Source: Chitinophaga filiformis (GTDB lineage: Bacteria; Bacteroidota; Bacteroidia; Chitinophagales; Chitinophagaceae). Taken from it: 64,000 bases of DNA. The DNA lies in contig NZ_JAKIRP010000009.1 of the NCBI RefSeq assembly GCF_021646545.1, positions 1 through 64,000 of the forward strand, given 5' to 3'. Within the stretch, counting starts at the first letter, position 1. Each line of letters begins with the position of its first letter. Positions 43,932-52,723 of the stretch are shown piece after piece. Made by a program: the position numbers and the translations under genes. A model generated the notes under the pieces. That model was not told the DNA's origin and ran no database searches. It saw nothing but the letters and a program-made list of their open reading frames with translations.

Positions 43932-46325
43932 ATGGAAGCTTTGATAAAAAGTTTTTCTGAGATCAGCATGCAGGATGTTGCCAGCGTCGGTGGCAAGAAT
44001 GCGTCTATGGGAGAGATGATGAAACATCTTACACCGCAGGGCATTAATATACCCGATGGTTTTGCTACTACGGCGTTTGCCTACTGGACATTCCAGGATT
44101 TCAACAACCTGTGGGAGCCTTTGGAAAAACTGATGGAGCATTTGGACCGCCGTCAGTTCAGCAATCTTAAAGAGACCGGCGCCGCCGCAAGAAAACTGAT
44201 CCTCGGAGCAGAAATTCCCGACTTTGTAGTAAAAACGATCAAAGATGAATATGCAAGGTTATGTTCAAACGGACCTGCGCCGGTTGCAGTACGCAGTAGC
44301 GCTACTGCCGAAGATATGCCCTATGCCAGCTTTGCCGGACAACACGAGTCTTTCCTCAATGTAAAAGGAGAGAACCAGGTTGTTGAAGCGGTGCTGCGTT
44401 GCTACGCGTCGTTGTATACCGACAGGGCTATCAAATACAGGGAAGACAACGGTATTGAGCATAATAAGGTGGCGCTGTGTGCATGTATCCAGAAAATGGT
44501 GCGTTCGGACCTCGCCTGTTCCGGAGTAGGCTTTACGCTGGAACCGGAATCAGGGTTCCGCAATCTCGTGTTGATCTCCGGCACCTGGGGGCTGGGAGAG
44601 AATATTGTCCAGGGCAGCATCGAGCCTGACGAATTCTACGTGTTCAAGCCAACGCTCGAAGCAGGGAAACAGGCTATTATCCAGCGGAAAATAGGCAGCA
44701 AACAGTTGACGATGAAGTATGCAGATGATACGGGGAAGATTGTGAACATGCGTACTCAGGTAGCGCTCCAACGTCAGCCGGTATTGACAGATCAGGAAGT
44801 CTTACAGCTCGCCGGCTGGGGCGTATTGATCGAAAAGCATTATAAATGCCCGATGGATATTGAATGGGCCAAAGACGGACTGGATGGTAAACTGTACATG
44901 GTGCAGGCCCGTCCTGAAACGGTTCATTCCCGTAAAACCGGTCATGAAGAATTTGAATACCGCCTGAAGGAAAAGGGGCATGTGCTTGTGCAGGGTCAGG
45001 CCATAGGCAATATGGTAATCACCGGCCTTGCGCGGGTATTGGCATCTCCGGCAGAGGGCGACAAATTACAAAACGGTGAGATCATCGTCACCCGCACCAC
45101 AAGTCCGGACTGGGATCCACTGCTTAAAAAGGCTGGTGCTATTATTACCGATTCCGGGGGGCGCACCAGTCATGCTGCCATTGTGGCAAGGGAACAACAG
45201 GTGCCTGCTATTGTGGGTTGTGGAAATGCTACTGATGTGATCAAAGATGGTATGAAGATCACGGTTTCCTGTTGTGAAGGAAAAGAGGGAAAGGTGTATG
45301 AAGGCGATATCCCTTACGAAAAGGTAAAACTCGACTTCAGTGATACCAAACGTCCTGCGAAAGTGAAACCCATGCTTATAATGAGTGACCCCGGGCAGGC
45401 ATTTAAGCTTGCAGGCTATCCAGCCGAAGGAGTGGGATTACTCAGAATGGAGTTTATTATTACGCACACCATCGGTATACATCCTATGGCCCTGGTACGT
45501 TATCCGGACCTGAAAGACGACATCGCCAGGAAGCAGATCGGGGAATTGACCGCTGGCTATGATGATAAAAAAAGTTTCTTTATTGAACGTCTCTCCCAGG
45601 GCATTGCCACCATTGCAGCAGCTTTTTACCCAAGGGAGGTGATTGTCAGGATGAGCGATTTTAAGACAAACGAATATGCCGCCTTGTTGGGAGGTAAAGC
45701 GTTCGAGCCTGAGGAGGAGAACCCTATGCTGGGATTCAGAGGAGCGTCCCGTTATTATCATCCTGGTTATAAGGCTGCTTTTGGCCTGGAATGTGCTGCG
45801 ATAAAAACCGTCAGGGATGATATGGGACTTACTAACGTCAAGGTCATGATCCCTTTCTGCCGTACAGTAGCCGAAGGAAATAAGGTTTTATCCGTAATGG
45901 AGGAATCCGGACTGAAGAGAGGGAAAAACGGGCTGGAGGTGTACGTGATGGTGGAGATACCTTCGAATGTGCTGTTGGCAGACAAATTTGCGGCCATATT
46001 TGACGGGTTCTCTATAGGTTCAAATGACCTCACGCAGCTGACCCTTGGAATTGACCGTGACTCCAGTCTGGTAGCGGAACTTTTCAGTGAGGAAGATGCG
46101 GCAGTGGAAAGCCTCCTGTCACAGGTGATAAAAAAAGCAACAAGATGTAAAATACCTGTGGGACTCTGCGGTCAGGCGCCAAGCGATCTGCCGGCGTTTA
46201 CAGCTTTCCTGGTAAGGAACGGCATTTCCAGTATTTCTTTTAATCCTGATGCCCTGTTGAGGGGCATTGACAATATAGTGGAAGCTGAGAAGGAGCAGAG
46301 GAAAGAAGAGGCGGTAAATAACTGA
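43932..46325 (+). CDS. ppsA: Phosphoenolpyruvate synthase
   Basis: 797 residues from MEALIKSFSEIS (43932). Pyruvate + ATP + water to PEP + AMP + phosphate. N-terminal ATP-grasp domain (VGGKNASMGEM; RSSATAEDMPYASFAGQHES), swivelling domain with the phospho-His in GGRTSHAAIVARE (His ~414), and a C-terminal TIM barrel with GSNDLTQLTLGIDRDS and the catalytic Cys region GLCGQAPSD. Length and the absence of the PPDK-specific insert favour PpsA over pyruvate phosphate dikinase. In an operon with two USPs and a cation ATPase it would support anaplerosis or gluconeogenesis during stress. Confidence 0.93.
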   Translation: MEALIKSFSEISMQDVASVGGKNASMGEMMKHLTPQGINIPDGFATTAFAYWTFQDFNNLWEPLEKLMEHLDRRQFSNLKETGAAARKLILGAEIPDFVVKTIKDEYARLCSNGPAPVAVRSSATAEDMPYASFAGQHESFLNVKGENQVVEAVLRCYASLYTDRAIKYREDNGIEHNKVALCACIQKMVRSDLACSGVGFTLEPESGFRNLVLISGTWGLGENIVQGSIEPDEFYVFKPTLEAGKQAIIQRKIGSKQLTMKYADDTGKIVNMRTQVALQRQPVLTDQEVLQLAGWGVLIEKHYKCPMDIEWAKDGLDGKLYMVQARPETVHSRKTGHEEFEYRLKEKGHVLVQGQAIGNMVITGLARVLASPAEGDKLQNGEIIVTRTTSPDWDPLLKKAGAIITDSGGRTSHAAIVAREQQVPAIVGCGNATDVIKDGMKITVSCCEGKEGKVYEGDIPYEKVKLDFSDTKRPAKVKPMLIMSDPGQAFKLAGYPAEGVGLLRMEFIITHTIGIHPMALVRYPDLKDDIARKQIGELTAGYDDKKSFFIERLSQGIATIAAAFYPREVIVRMSDFKTNEYAALLGGKAFEPEEENPMLGFRGASRYYHPGYKAAFGLECAAIKTVRDDMGLTNVKVMIPFCRTVAEGNKVLSVMEESGLKRGKNGLEVYVMVEIPSNVLLADKFAAIFDGFSIGSNDLTQLTLGIDRDSSLVAELFSEEDAAVESLLSQVIKKATRCKIPVGLCGQAPSDLPAFTAFLVRNGISSISFNPDALLRGIDNIVEAEKEQRKEEAVNN

Positions 46326-46331
46326 TAAAAA

Positions 46332-48986
46332 ATGGATATTGAGAAAAAGTTAGTTCCATATCAATCTACTGCGGAAGAACTAGCCAGGGAATTGGATACC
46401 GATAGCGGCAAAGGGCTTTCTGCTTCGGAAGCCCGTGAACGGTTGCAGCGTTTTGGCCCCAATGTGATCAGTACGGATACCGACGTCAGTATTTTGAAAT
46501 TGTTGGCAAACCAGTTTAAGAGTCCTGTAATTTATCTGCTGATCGCAGCCGCACTACTTTCCGCCTGGTACAGGGAATGGCCTGATGCCATTGCCATCCT
46601 GCTGGTGATCCTGATTAATGCAGGCACCGGGTTTTACATGGAATGGCAGGCGCTGCGTTCTATGAAGGCGCTGAGAGACCTTACCCGGCTTACTGTAAGG
46701 TTGTACCGCGATGGGAACGAAATAACGGTCAATGTAGAGGATATCGTACCAGGTGATCTTATCTACCTTGAGTCTGGCGATATCGTGCCTGCTGATGGAA
46801 GGATCATTCAATCGTCCGGACTGCAGGTTGACGAAGCTACTTTAACGGGGGAATCTATCCCGGTGGAAAAGCAGGCGGGAGACCTGTCTTCCAACGTTCC
46901 ACTGGCGGAGCAAACGAACAGCCTGTTCAAAGGCACTGCTGTGCGTAAAGGAAATGTACGCATGCTGTGCACTGGAACCGGAATGAAAACTGAACTGGGT
47001 CATATCGCTACCTTACTGACCCGTACCGCCGACTCGGCTACCCCTTTGGAGAAAAAGATCGCAGTATTCAGCAAACAGTTGCTGCTTGTTTGCCTGGCCC
47101 TGATCGCCATTGTGGTGGTGGCAGGCCTCATACACGGACTGCCAACAGTGGAAATCATACGTACGTCACTGGTGCTCGGGGTAGCGGCTATTCCGGAAGG
47201 TCTGCCAGTTGTAGCCACGCTTTCCCTGGCAAAAGGTATGCTGCGTATGGCACGCCGGCATGTTATTATCAGGCAGCTGTCTGCAGTAGAAACGTTGGGT
47301 ACCACCACCGTCATCTGTACCGACAAAACAGGTACCCTCACCGAAAACGATCTTGAACTCGTGCAGCTGGAACTACCGCCCGATTTTGCCTGGAAAAAAG
47401 GGGAATCGCTACAATTGTGTCCCGCCGAAAATTACAGACGGTTTTTCCAGGTAGCAGTATTATGTAACACCGCGTCGCTGGGCGACCGGGAGAAAAATGG
47501 TAACGCTGCCACTGGCGATCCCCTCGAGATCAGCCTGCTGAAGTTTGCTAAGGAGCATCCTTGTGAGACGGGCAACGGACATACTTCTTACGTTAAAACA
47601 GATGAAGTGCCATTTAGCTCGGATACGAGGGTAATGGCTATGCAGCATAAGGCTGGTAATTCTTTTCTGGTAACTGCCAAAGGCGCTACAGAAAACCTGT
47701 TGCCGCACTGCCGCTACGTGCTCGAAGATAAATCTGTGCGCGAGTTGAACGATGAGGACCGTAAGAAGTGGCAGGCGAATACTGAAAAGCTGGCTGCCGG
47801 AGGTCTGAAGCCACTGGCTTTTGCATGGAAAGAAAAGTCTGAAAAGATATCGGATATGCTGGAGGAGCTGGTTTTCGCCGGACTAGCCGGCTTCCTGGAC
47901 CCACCAAGGAAAGATATTGAGGGGTCTATCAGTCAATGCCGTGAGGCAGGTATCAAAGTGGTGATGCTTACCGGCGACCATCCCGCTACTGCTGCACATG
48001 TGGCAGATATGCTGCATATTACGGAAACGCCCGATGTCATTAAAGGGAGTGATATGGCGTCTTATGATGCCGTTACACCGGAGGAGAAGAAGAAATGGTT
48101 GAATACGCACATTTTTGCGAGGGTGACGCCTGCGCAGAAACTCGACCTGGTAAATGCCCTGCAGGATGAACATGAGGTTGTTGCTATGACGGGAGATGGC
48201 GTGAATGATGCACCTGCATTAAAAAAGGCGGACATCGGTGTGGCGATGGGCATAAGGGGCTCGCAGGTCTCGAAGGAAACGGCAGATATGATACTGCAGG
48301 ACGATTCCTTCAATTCCCTCGTGAAAGGGATAGAGCAGGGCCGGGTGATCTTTGATAATATCAGACGGTTTATCATTTTCCTCTTGTCCTGCAATCTTAG
48401 TGAACTGCTGGTGGTGGGCATTATTGCTGTACTGGGACTTTCATTCCGGTTACTGCCATTGCAGATATTACTGATCAACCTTGTAACAGACGTGCTGCCT
48501 GCCCTTGCCCTGGGCGTTACAAAGGGAAACGGAAAGGAGATGGAGCGAATGCCTCAGAAACTGAATGCGCCTATCATTTCCAGGGCCAAATGGAGGGCTA
48601 TTACTATCTATGCTGCCATAATTGGCGCCTTTACCTTTCTTGGAGGCGAAATAGCCGAAATGATGTCTTTAAATGCAAATAACGTCCTGTTCTTTACGCT
48701 AACTTTTTCGCAGCTGCTGCATGTACTAAACATGGTAAATGCGGAGGATGCTTTTTTCAATAACCATATAGTAAAGAGCAAGTACGTATGGCTGGCAATA
48801 TTGGGTAGTACTATGGTAATGTTGCTGGTTGCGGGCATTCCTGCCCTGGCTGGGCCGTTCAGGCTTCATGTTCCCGGTATGGCCGAATGGGCGATCATAA
48901 TGTTGTGTAGTCTGGGTTCGTTACTAACCGTCAGGATCATCAAAAAGTTGGGCGTGAAGTCCTTCCTGGCATCATATAATGTCTAA
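46332..48986 (+). CDS. P-type cation-transporting ATPase (P2-type)
   Basis: 884 residues. Cation_ATPase_N domain (YQSTAEELARELDTDSGKGL), actuator TLTGESIPVEK, AIPEGLP in M4, phosphorylation site DKTGTLTEN (Asp ~331), hinge MTGDGVNDAPALKKADIG, and the C-terminal four-helix P2 module. The PEGLP motif and N-terminal domain fit Ca2+- or Na+/K+-type pumps. Its stop overlaps the convergent regulator stop by 4 bases (48983-48986). Confidence 0.9.
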   Translation: MDIEKKLVPYQSTAEELARELDTDSGKGLSASEARERLQRFGPNVISTDTDVSILKLLANQFKSPVIYLLIAAALLSAWYREWPDAIAILLVILINAGTGFYMEWQALRSMKALRDLTRLTVRLYRDGNEITVNVEDIVPGDLIYLESGDIVPADGRIIQSSGLQVDEATLTGESIPVEKQAGDLSSNVPLAEQTNSLFKGTAVRKGNVRMLCTGTGMKTELGHIATLLTRTADSATPLEKKIAVFSKQLLLVCLALIAIVVVAGLIHGLPTVEIIRTSLVLGVAAIPEGLPVVATLSLAKGMLRMARRHVIIRQLSAVETLGTTTVICTDKTGTLTENDLELVQLELPPDFAWKKGESLQLCPAENYRRFFQVAVLCNTASLGDREKNGNAATGDPLEISLLKFAKEHPCETGNGHTSYVKTDEVPFSSDTRVMAMQHKAGNSFLVTAKGATENLLPHCRYVLEDKSVRELNDEDRKKWQANTEKLAAGGLKPLAFAWKEKSEKISDMLEELVFAGLAGFLDPPRKDIEGSISQCREAGIKVVMLTGDHPATAAHVADMLHITETPDVIKGSDMASYDAVTPEEKKKWLNTHIFARVTPAQKLDLVNALQDEHEVVAMTGDGVNDAPALKKADIGVAMGIRGSQVSKETADMILQDDSFNSLVKGIEQGRVIFDNIRRFIIFLLSCNLSELLVVGIIAVLGLSFRLLPLQILLINLVTDVLPALALGVTKGNGKEMERMPQKLNAPIISRAKWRAITIYAAIIGAFTFLGGEIAEMMSLNANNVLFFTLTFSQLLHVLNMVNAEDAFFNNHIVKSKYVWLAILGSTMVMLLVAGIPALAGPFRLHVPGMAEWAIIMLCSLGSLLTVRIIKKLGVKSFLASYNV

Positions 48987-50041
48987 TTTGACAATTCGGC
49001 AAGCTTTTTCGCATTTGTTATATAAATGCATCCTTCTCTGATATCAATCAGTTTTTCATCCCTGAAATCACCTACAGTGCGGATCAGGGATTCCTTTGCG
49101 ACGCCGGCTAGTGCGGCCAGGTTCTCACGGCTGATGTCAATACCAAATTTGTCTGATGAGGACGGGTTATACTTTTTGATGACCGTAGTCAAAGCTTCCG
49201 CCACCTTTTTACGTAATGAATTGTAAGCAATACCCAATAGCTGTGTTTCTCTTTCTGCAACATTGTTGGCCAGCAGCCGGATAAAACGCTGCATCACCTG
49301 TGTATTGATATTTGTGAGGTCCTCAAAGTCCTTACGGGGTATTATAGCCAGCTCGCTTTCTTCCATCGTTTCGGCACTATCCTTATAGGTGCTGGCTTCA
49401 AGTAATGCTGAGTATCCGAGGAAATCATCTTCGTTATACAATCCTGTGATCAGTTCTTTACCATCCTCGTTCCTTTTAAAGGTTTTTACTTTACCCCTGA
49501 TGACATAAAACAGGCAGGAGGGATGATTCCCTTCCTGATAGATGGATTGTTTCTTTTTGTATTTGTTGATATTACGCCCTTCTTTCAGACTGTTTATAGC
49601 CTGATCGCCAGACACCATTTTCAGCAGGGAGTCTACTCCGTTTAAGCCGTTTGAGATCACTTCTTTGATACTGGCTGCCTTTCTTAGTCTGGACTCGACG
49701 GAGTTAAGTAGTTCGGTGGGATTAAATGGTTTCGTGATATAATCATCTGCTCCCATATCCATGCCTTTGCGTATGTCAGACCGTTCTGTTTTGGCAGTCA
49801 GAAAAATAAATGGGATCTGACGCATATTGTTTTTTTTGTTCAGCATATGCAGCACTCCATAGCCGTCAAGAACAGGCATGGCAAGGTCGCACACTATCAG
49901 GTCCGGCAGATGTTCTTCTGCCAGCTGAACCCCGACTTTCCCGTCCGGGGCAGTCAATACTTTATAATTTGCAAGTTCCAGTATCTCCGCCGTGTTTTCG
50001 CGGACATCAGCATTATCTTCAATAAGTAGTATAGTGGCCAT
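48983..50041 (-). CDS. Receiver-CRP/FNR fusion transcription regulator
   Basis: 352 residues. Receiver domain (1-120): acidic pocket EDN, phosphoacceptor D52 in VCDLAMPVLDG, FLTAKT, ADDYITKPF. A ~30-residue linker leads to a cNMP-binding-like domain (~150-260; GNHPSCLFYVIRGKVKTF) and a Crp-type winged helix (~290-345). The recognition helix GVAKESLIRTVGDF keeps the Glu and Arg of CRP/FNR that contact the TGA core, which fits the TGAY-N4-RTCA palindromes around it. No FNR-type cysteine cluster is visible. No adjacent kinase, so its phospho-donor is unknown. I infer that it is the activator of the surrounding island. Confidence 0.9.
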   Translation of the reverse strand: MATILLIEDNADVRENTAEILELANYKVLTAPDGKVGVQLAEEHLPDLIVCDLAMPVLDGYGVLHMLNKKNNMRQIPFIFLTAKTERSDIRKGMDMGADDYITKPFNPTELLNSVESRLRKAASIKEVISNGLNGVDSLLKMVSGDQAINSLKEGRNINKYKKKQSIYQEGNHPSCLFYVIRGKVKTFKRNEDGKELITGLYNEDDFLGYSALLEASTYKDSAETMEESELAIIPRKDFEDLTNINTQVMQRFIRLLANNVAERETQLLGIAYNSLRKKVAEALTTVIKKYNPSSSDKFGIDISRENLAALAGVAKESLIRTVGDFRDEKLIDIREGCIYITNAKKLAELSN

Positions 50042-50102
50042 AAAACAAGTGCTTTTAGTAGAAAAAAGGAGTGGGGAATAAAGCTATTAACCGTTGCCTG
50101 TT

Positions 50103-50110
50103 CAAATTTA
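50103..50110 (-). promoter_or_regulatory. -7 element TAAATTTG of the receiver-CRP gene
   Basis: Perfect TAnnTTTG on the minus strand, 61 bases upstream of the ATG at 50041. Its start is 60.5 bp from the centre of the 50165 palindrome, which could allow autoregulation. Confidence 0.5.
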
Positions 50111-50164
50111 AACAAAATCTCTTAAAACCGTTGATAATGAACCATAGGCGCTAAAAGGCATAGT

Positions 50165-50229
50165 TGATTATAATCATCGGATGTATTGCGTATCATCATT
50201 TTTCCGGGGCGCTGCGGAGCGTAATTTAG
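50165..50229 (+). promoter_or_regulatory. FNR-like palindrome and -7 element for hsp20
   Basis: TTGATTATAATCAT (50164-50177) is close to the FNR consensus TTGAT-N4-ATCAA and contains the strict core TGAT-N4-ATCA (50165-50176). A -7-like element TAATTTAG (50222-50229) begins 51.5 bp from the centre, exactly two helical turns (22 bp) beyond the 29.5-bp spacing found at other island promoters. Confidence 0.55.
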
Positions 50230-50263
50230 TAGTGTTAACATCTATTATCACATTAACTAAAAC

Positions 50264-50271
50264 AAGGAGGT
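50264..50271 (+). promoter_or_regulatory. Perfect Shine-Dalgarno sequence before hsp20
   Basis: AAGGAGGT ends 4 bases before the ATG at 50276. Other starts in this window have no comparable sequence, as is normal for Bacteroidota. Confidence 0.8.
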
Positions 50272-50275
50272 AATT

Positions 50276-50719
50276 ATGTCTACTGGCGTATTAAAGGCAA
50301 GCCCATTGCTGCCTGCGTTTTTTGATGATATGTTCAAACCCTGGAAAGACCTGTTTGATATGAATAGCGGGCGTACCTGGACGGCAACTGTTCCCGCAGT
50401 GAATATCAGTGAAGAAAAAGATGCTTATAAACTGTCGCTGGCTGTGCCAGGTATGACCAAAGCCGATTTTAATGTCGATGTCGATGGCGATACCCTGACC
50501 ATCAGTGCAGAGAAAGAAGAAAAGAAGGAAAGCAAAGATGAAAAGATCAGTCGGCAGGAATACAATTACTCAAGCTTCTCCCGTAGCTTCCGTTTACCTG
50601 AAGGGGTGAAAAGAGATGGTATTTCTGCTGTTTACCAGGACGGTGTACTCAAACTGACGCTTCCCAAAAAGGAAGAGAGCAAAACCAATGGCCAGGTAAA
50701 AAAGATTGAGATCAGTTAA
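50276..50719 (+). CDS. Small heat-shock protein (Hsp20/alpha-crystallin)
   Basis: 147 residues. The alpha-crystallin domain spans ~38-140 with VNISEEKDAYKLSLAVPGM, ADFNVDVDGDTLTISAEKEE and the closing YQDGVLKLTLPKKE (A-x-x-x-G-V-L motif variant). ATP-independent holdase chaperone in the cytosol. Divergent from the receiver-CRP gene across 234 bp that carries an FNR-like palindrome. Confidence 0.93.
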   Translation: MSTGVLKASPLLPAFFDDMFKPWKDLFDMNSGRTWTATVPAVNISEEKDAYKLSLAVPGMTKADFNVDVDGDTLTISAEKEEKKESKDEKISRQEYNYSSFSRSFRLPEGVKRDGISAVYQDGVLKLTLPKKEESKTNGQVKKIEIS

Positions 50720-50731
50720 TAACAATCAATA

Positions 50732-50776
50732 CCGCCGGTCAGCATTTGATGATGTTGACCGGCGGCTTTGTTTTTT
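50732..50776 (+). terminator. Terminator of hsp20
   Basis: 14-bp GC-rich stem starting CCGCCGGTCA (50732) and closing TGACCGGCGG (50756-50765), followed by CTTTGTTTTTT. Confidence 0.85.
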
Positions 50777-50781
50777 AAATA

Positions 50782-50815
50782 AAAGAGATAGCGATTATGT
50801 TCGCTATCTCTTTTT
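50782..50815. terminator. Bidirectional terminator before USP copy 4
   Basis: 12-bp perfect stem AAAGAGATAGCG / CGCTATCTCTTT with an 8-base loop, A-run on the left and T-run on the right, so it can stop both the hsp20 and the convergent USP transcripts. Confidence 0.85.
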
Positions 50816-50836
50816 GCTGTTTAAGCGTGTTATTGG

Positions 50837-51673
50837 TTATGGATGAGTGATGAAAAGCGGTCCTTTCATTATTCTGAGTATATTCTCTGCACTACTGCTA
50901 TTGAAGAAGCGTGATAACCTGCTTCTTCCATACGCGCCGAAAGTAGTGATGTGATCCCGTTTTTCCGCAACGTATGCCTGAAGGGCAGCATCGGCTCGAC
51001 CTGACAGTACTTTGTAGGTGATATTTTTATTGTAAGTATCCAGGTATTCTCTCAACAGCTTTTCATGCGGAATAGTATCATGTCCTTTTTCAGATACATA
51101 GACCACAGTAGCATCTTTTGCTACCAGTTCCGGGAAAATAGCTGCAAATGCCTTGATGGCGTGCATAGATGAAAATGTACCATTGTAGGTAAAGATAACG
51201 CCTTTCACTACAGACATATCTTCGGGTATGACAAGTACCGGACATTGAGCCTCGGCTAGCATATTTTTGACAAATCCCGTTGGTTCGGTATCAAACAGGA
51301 AAGGAAAGGATAATCCTTTACCTAATAGCACCAGGTCGGCAAAGCGACTTTCGAAAATAATTTCTTCTGCAGCGAAGCCCCTGTCATTGCGTATGGCACA
51401 GGTCAGTCCCCTTTCTGTGCAGATCTTACGCAGCGCAAGGGTATTTTCTCTGACGATCCTGCCTTTTTCTTCGGATGCTTTTACAACAATCTCATAATAT
51501 CGTCCAGGTACCCCTTCTGCGAAATCAGGAGCCATCAGCGGCGTAATACTGTTTATTTCTTCCAGCATAACAACTGTGAGATTGGCCTTCAGCATACCGG
51601 ATATGTATTCTATAGCGTCTAGTTGTTCTTCCTTGTAATTAACAGCGTCAAGAACAGCAAGTATCTTTTTCAT
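50837..51673 (-). CDS. Universal stress protein, two-domain (copy 4)
   Basis: 278 residues, tandem Usp domains (ILAVLDAVNYKEEQLDAI; VIFTYNGTFSSMHAIKAF; GAYGRSRLSRFFNSSS). It has its own promoter with two palindromic sites (51707-51791). Convergent with hsp20. Confidence 0.88.
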   Translation of the reverse strand: MKKILAVLDAVNYKEEQLDAIEYISGMLKANLTVVMLEEINSITPLMAPDFAEGVPGRYYEIVVKASEEKGRIVRENTLALRKICTERGLTCAIRNDRGFAAEEIIFESRFADLVLLGKGLSFPFLFDTEPTGFVKNMLAEAQCPVLVIPEDMSVVKGVIFTYNGTFSSMHAIKAFAAIFPELVAKDATVVYVSEKGHDTIPHEKLLREYLDTYNKNITYKVLSGRADAALQAYVAEKRDHITTFGAYGRSRLSRFFNSSSAENILRIMKGPLFITHP

Positions 51674-51706
51674 AGTTTCTTGTTTTAAAGTGATGGGTGA
51701 TACAAC

Positions 51707-51791
51707 AAAGCTATCCTTTTAGCCGGGCGGAGCCAATGACGGTGGTTAGTTGCGACATGAACGTCGTTAGCCTGCGGACTGACGGTGGTCA
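51707..51791 (-). promoter_or_regulatory. USP copy 4 promoter with two CRP/FNR-like palindromes
   Basis: A perfect -7 element TAGCTTTG (minus strand, 51707-51714) lies 34 bases before the ATG. TGACGGTGGTTA (51737-51748) is centred 28.5 bp upstream, and a second site TGACGGTGGTCA (51780-51791), a perfect inverted repeat of its half-sites, stands 43 bp further up. The shared TGACGGTGGT gives a visible direct repeat. Confidence 0.65.
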
Positions 51792-51867
51792 TATCCATTT
51801 GCTCGTGGAATTTCTACGCATTGACGGAGTGATTGCCGGACAACATGCATGACCAGTCAATGATATA

Positions 51868-52596
51868 TTATTTAAATACAATTTTTAGCTCCTGTTGCAA
51901 CCTCGGGCCTGACCAGCTGCCGTTTACCATAATACGTCTTATAGTATATAACTTGTTGGCTGGAGATACTTTGCCTGTCAGCTGGAAAGCAGCTTTATAA
52001 CCACTGATTTGTACATCGGCGATCACCGTTTCATTCCATTCGCCAAATGGATAAGCAATATATTCCACTGGCTTTCCCGTAATTTTTTCCAGCACATGTC
52101 TGGGATTGACCAGCTGCTTTTCCCGGTCCGATGGCCGGATACCTTTTGCATGTGGATGATCCCACGTATGAGCTCCGATTACATGCCCCATATCTGATAA
52201 GGCTTTTATCTGGCTGGCATTCATATAACCAGGTTTAGCGACAGGGACGGTCATTACAAAGAATACTCCTTTAAATCCGTATTCCTGCAACAAAGGGGCC
52301 GCTATGGTGAAATGCTCTGTACGCGTATCATCAAATGTGATCATAACAGGCCGATCCGGCAGCTTTTTACCTGTAGTCAGATAAGCATACAACTGATCAG
52401 GAAGGATACTGTGGTAGCCACTATCGGCCAAAGCTTTCAGCTGCGCGCGCAATTGTAACCTGCTTATACTTAAGGCACTGCTTTTTCGACTGTCATCCGC
52501 CGAAATATTGTGATAACATAATATAGGAACAGAAGAAGACGGCGAAACCGGCTGATCAATAATAATACTTAGTAATAACAGGTAGATAAGACGCAT
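51868..52596 (-). CDS. Secreted polysaccharide deacetylase (CE4/NodB)
   Basis: 242 residues from MRLIYLLLLSIIID (52596), a signal peptide. NodB homology domain: VPILCYHNIS, catalytic VMITFDDTRTEHF (Asp-Asp), metal ligands in GAHTWDHPHAKG, then YIAYPFGEWNE and a C-terminal YTIRRIMV. Predicted to remove N- or O-acetyl groups from envelope polysaccharide in the periplasm or outside. The motif TFDDT replaces the more usual TFDDG but keeps both Asp residues. Confidence 0.85.
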   Translation of the reverse strand: MRLIYLLLLSIIIDQPVSPSSSVPILCYHNISADDSRKSSALSISRLQLRAQLKALADSGYHSILPDQLYAYLTTGKKLPDRPVMITFDDTRTEHFTIAAPLLQEYGFKGVFFVMTVPVAKPGYMNASQIKALSDMGHVIGAHTWDHPHAKGIRPSDREKQLVNPRHVLEKITGKPVEYIAYPFGEWNETVIADVQISGYKAAFQLTGKVSPANKLYTIRRIMVNGSWSGPRLQQELKIVFK

Positions 52597-52723
52597 CGCG
52601 GTCCTGGTGTTTAAAATGTTACATGATCGTGCGAGAGTAATCCAATCCTCATATTCCATTCGGGATGCGAGTATCCTCTATAATGTGTTTAGGCTTAGCC
52701 TGGTTCCCAAAGGGATCCTGCTG

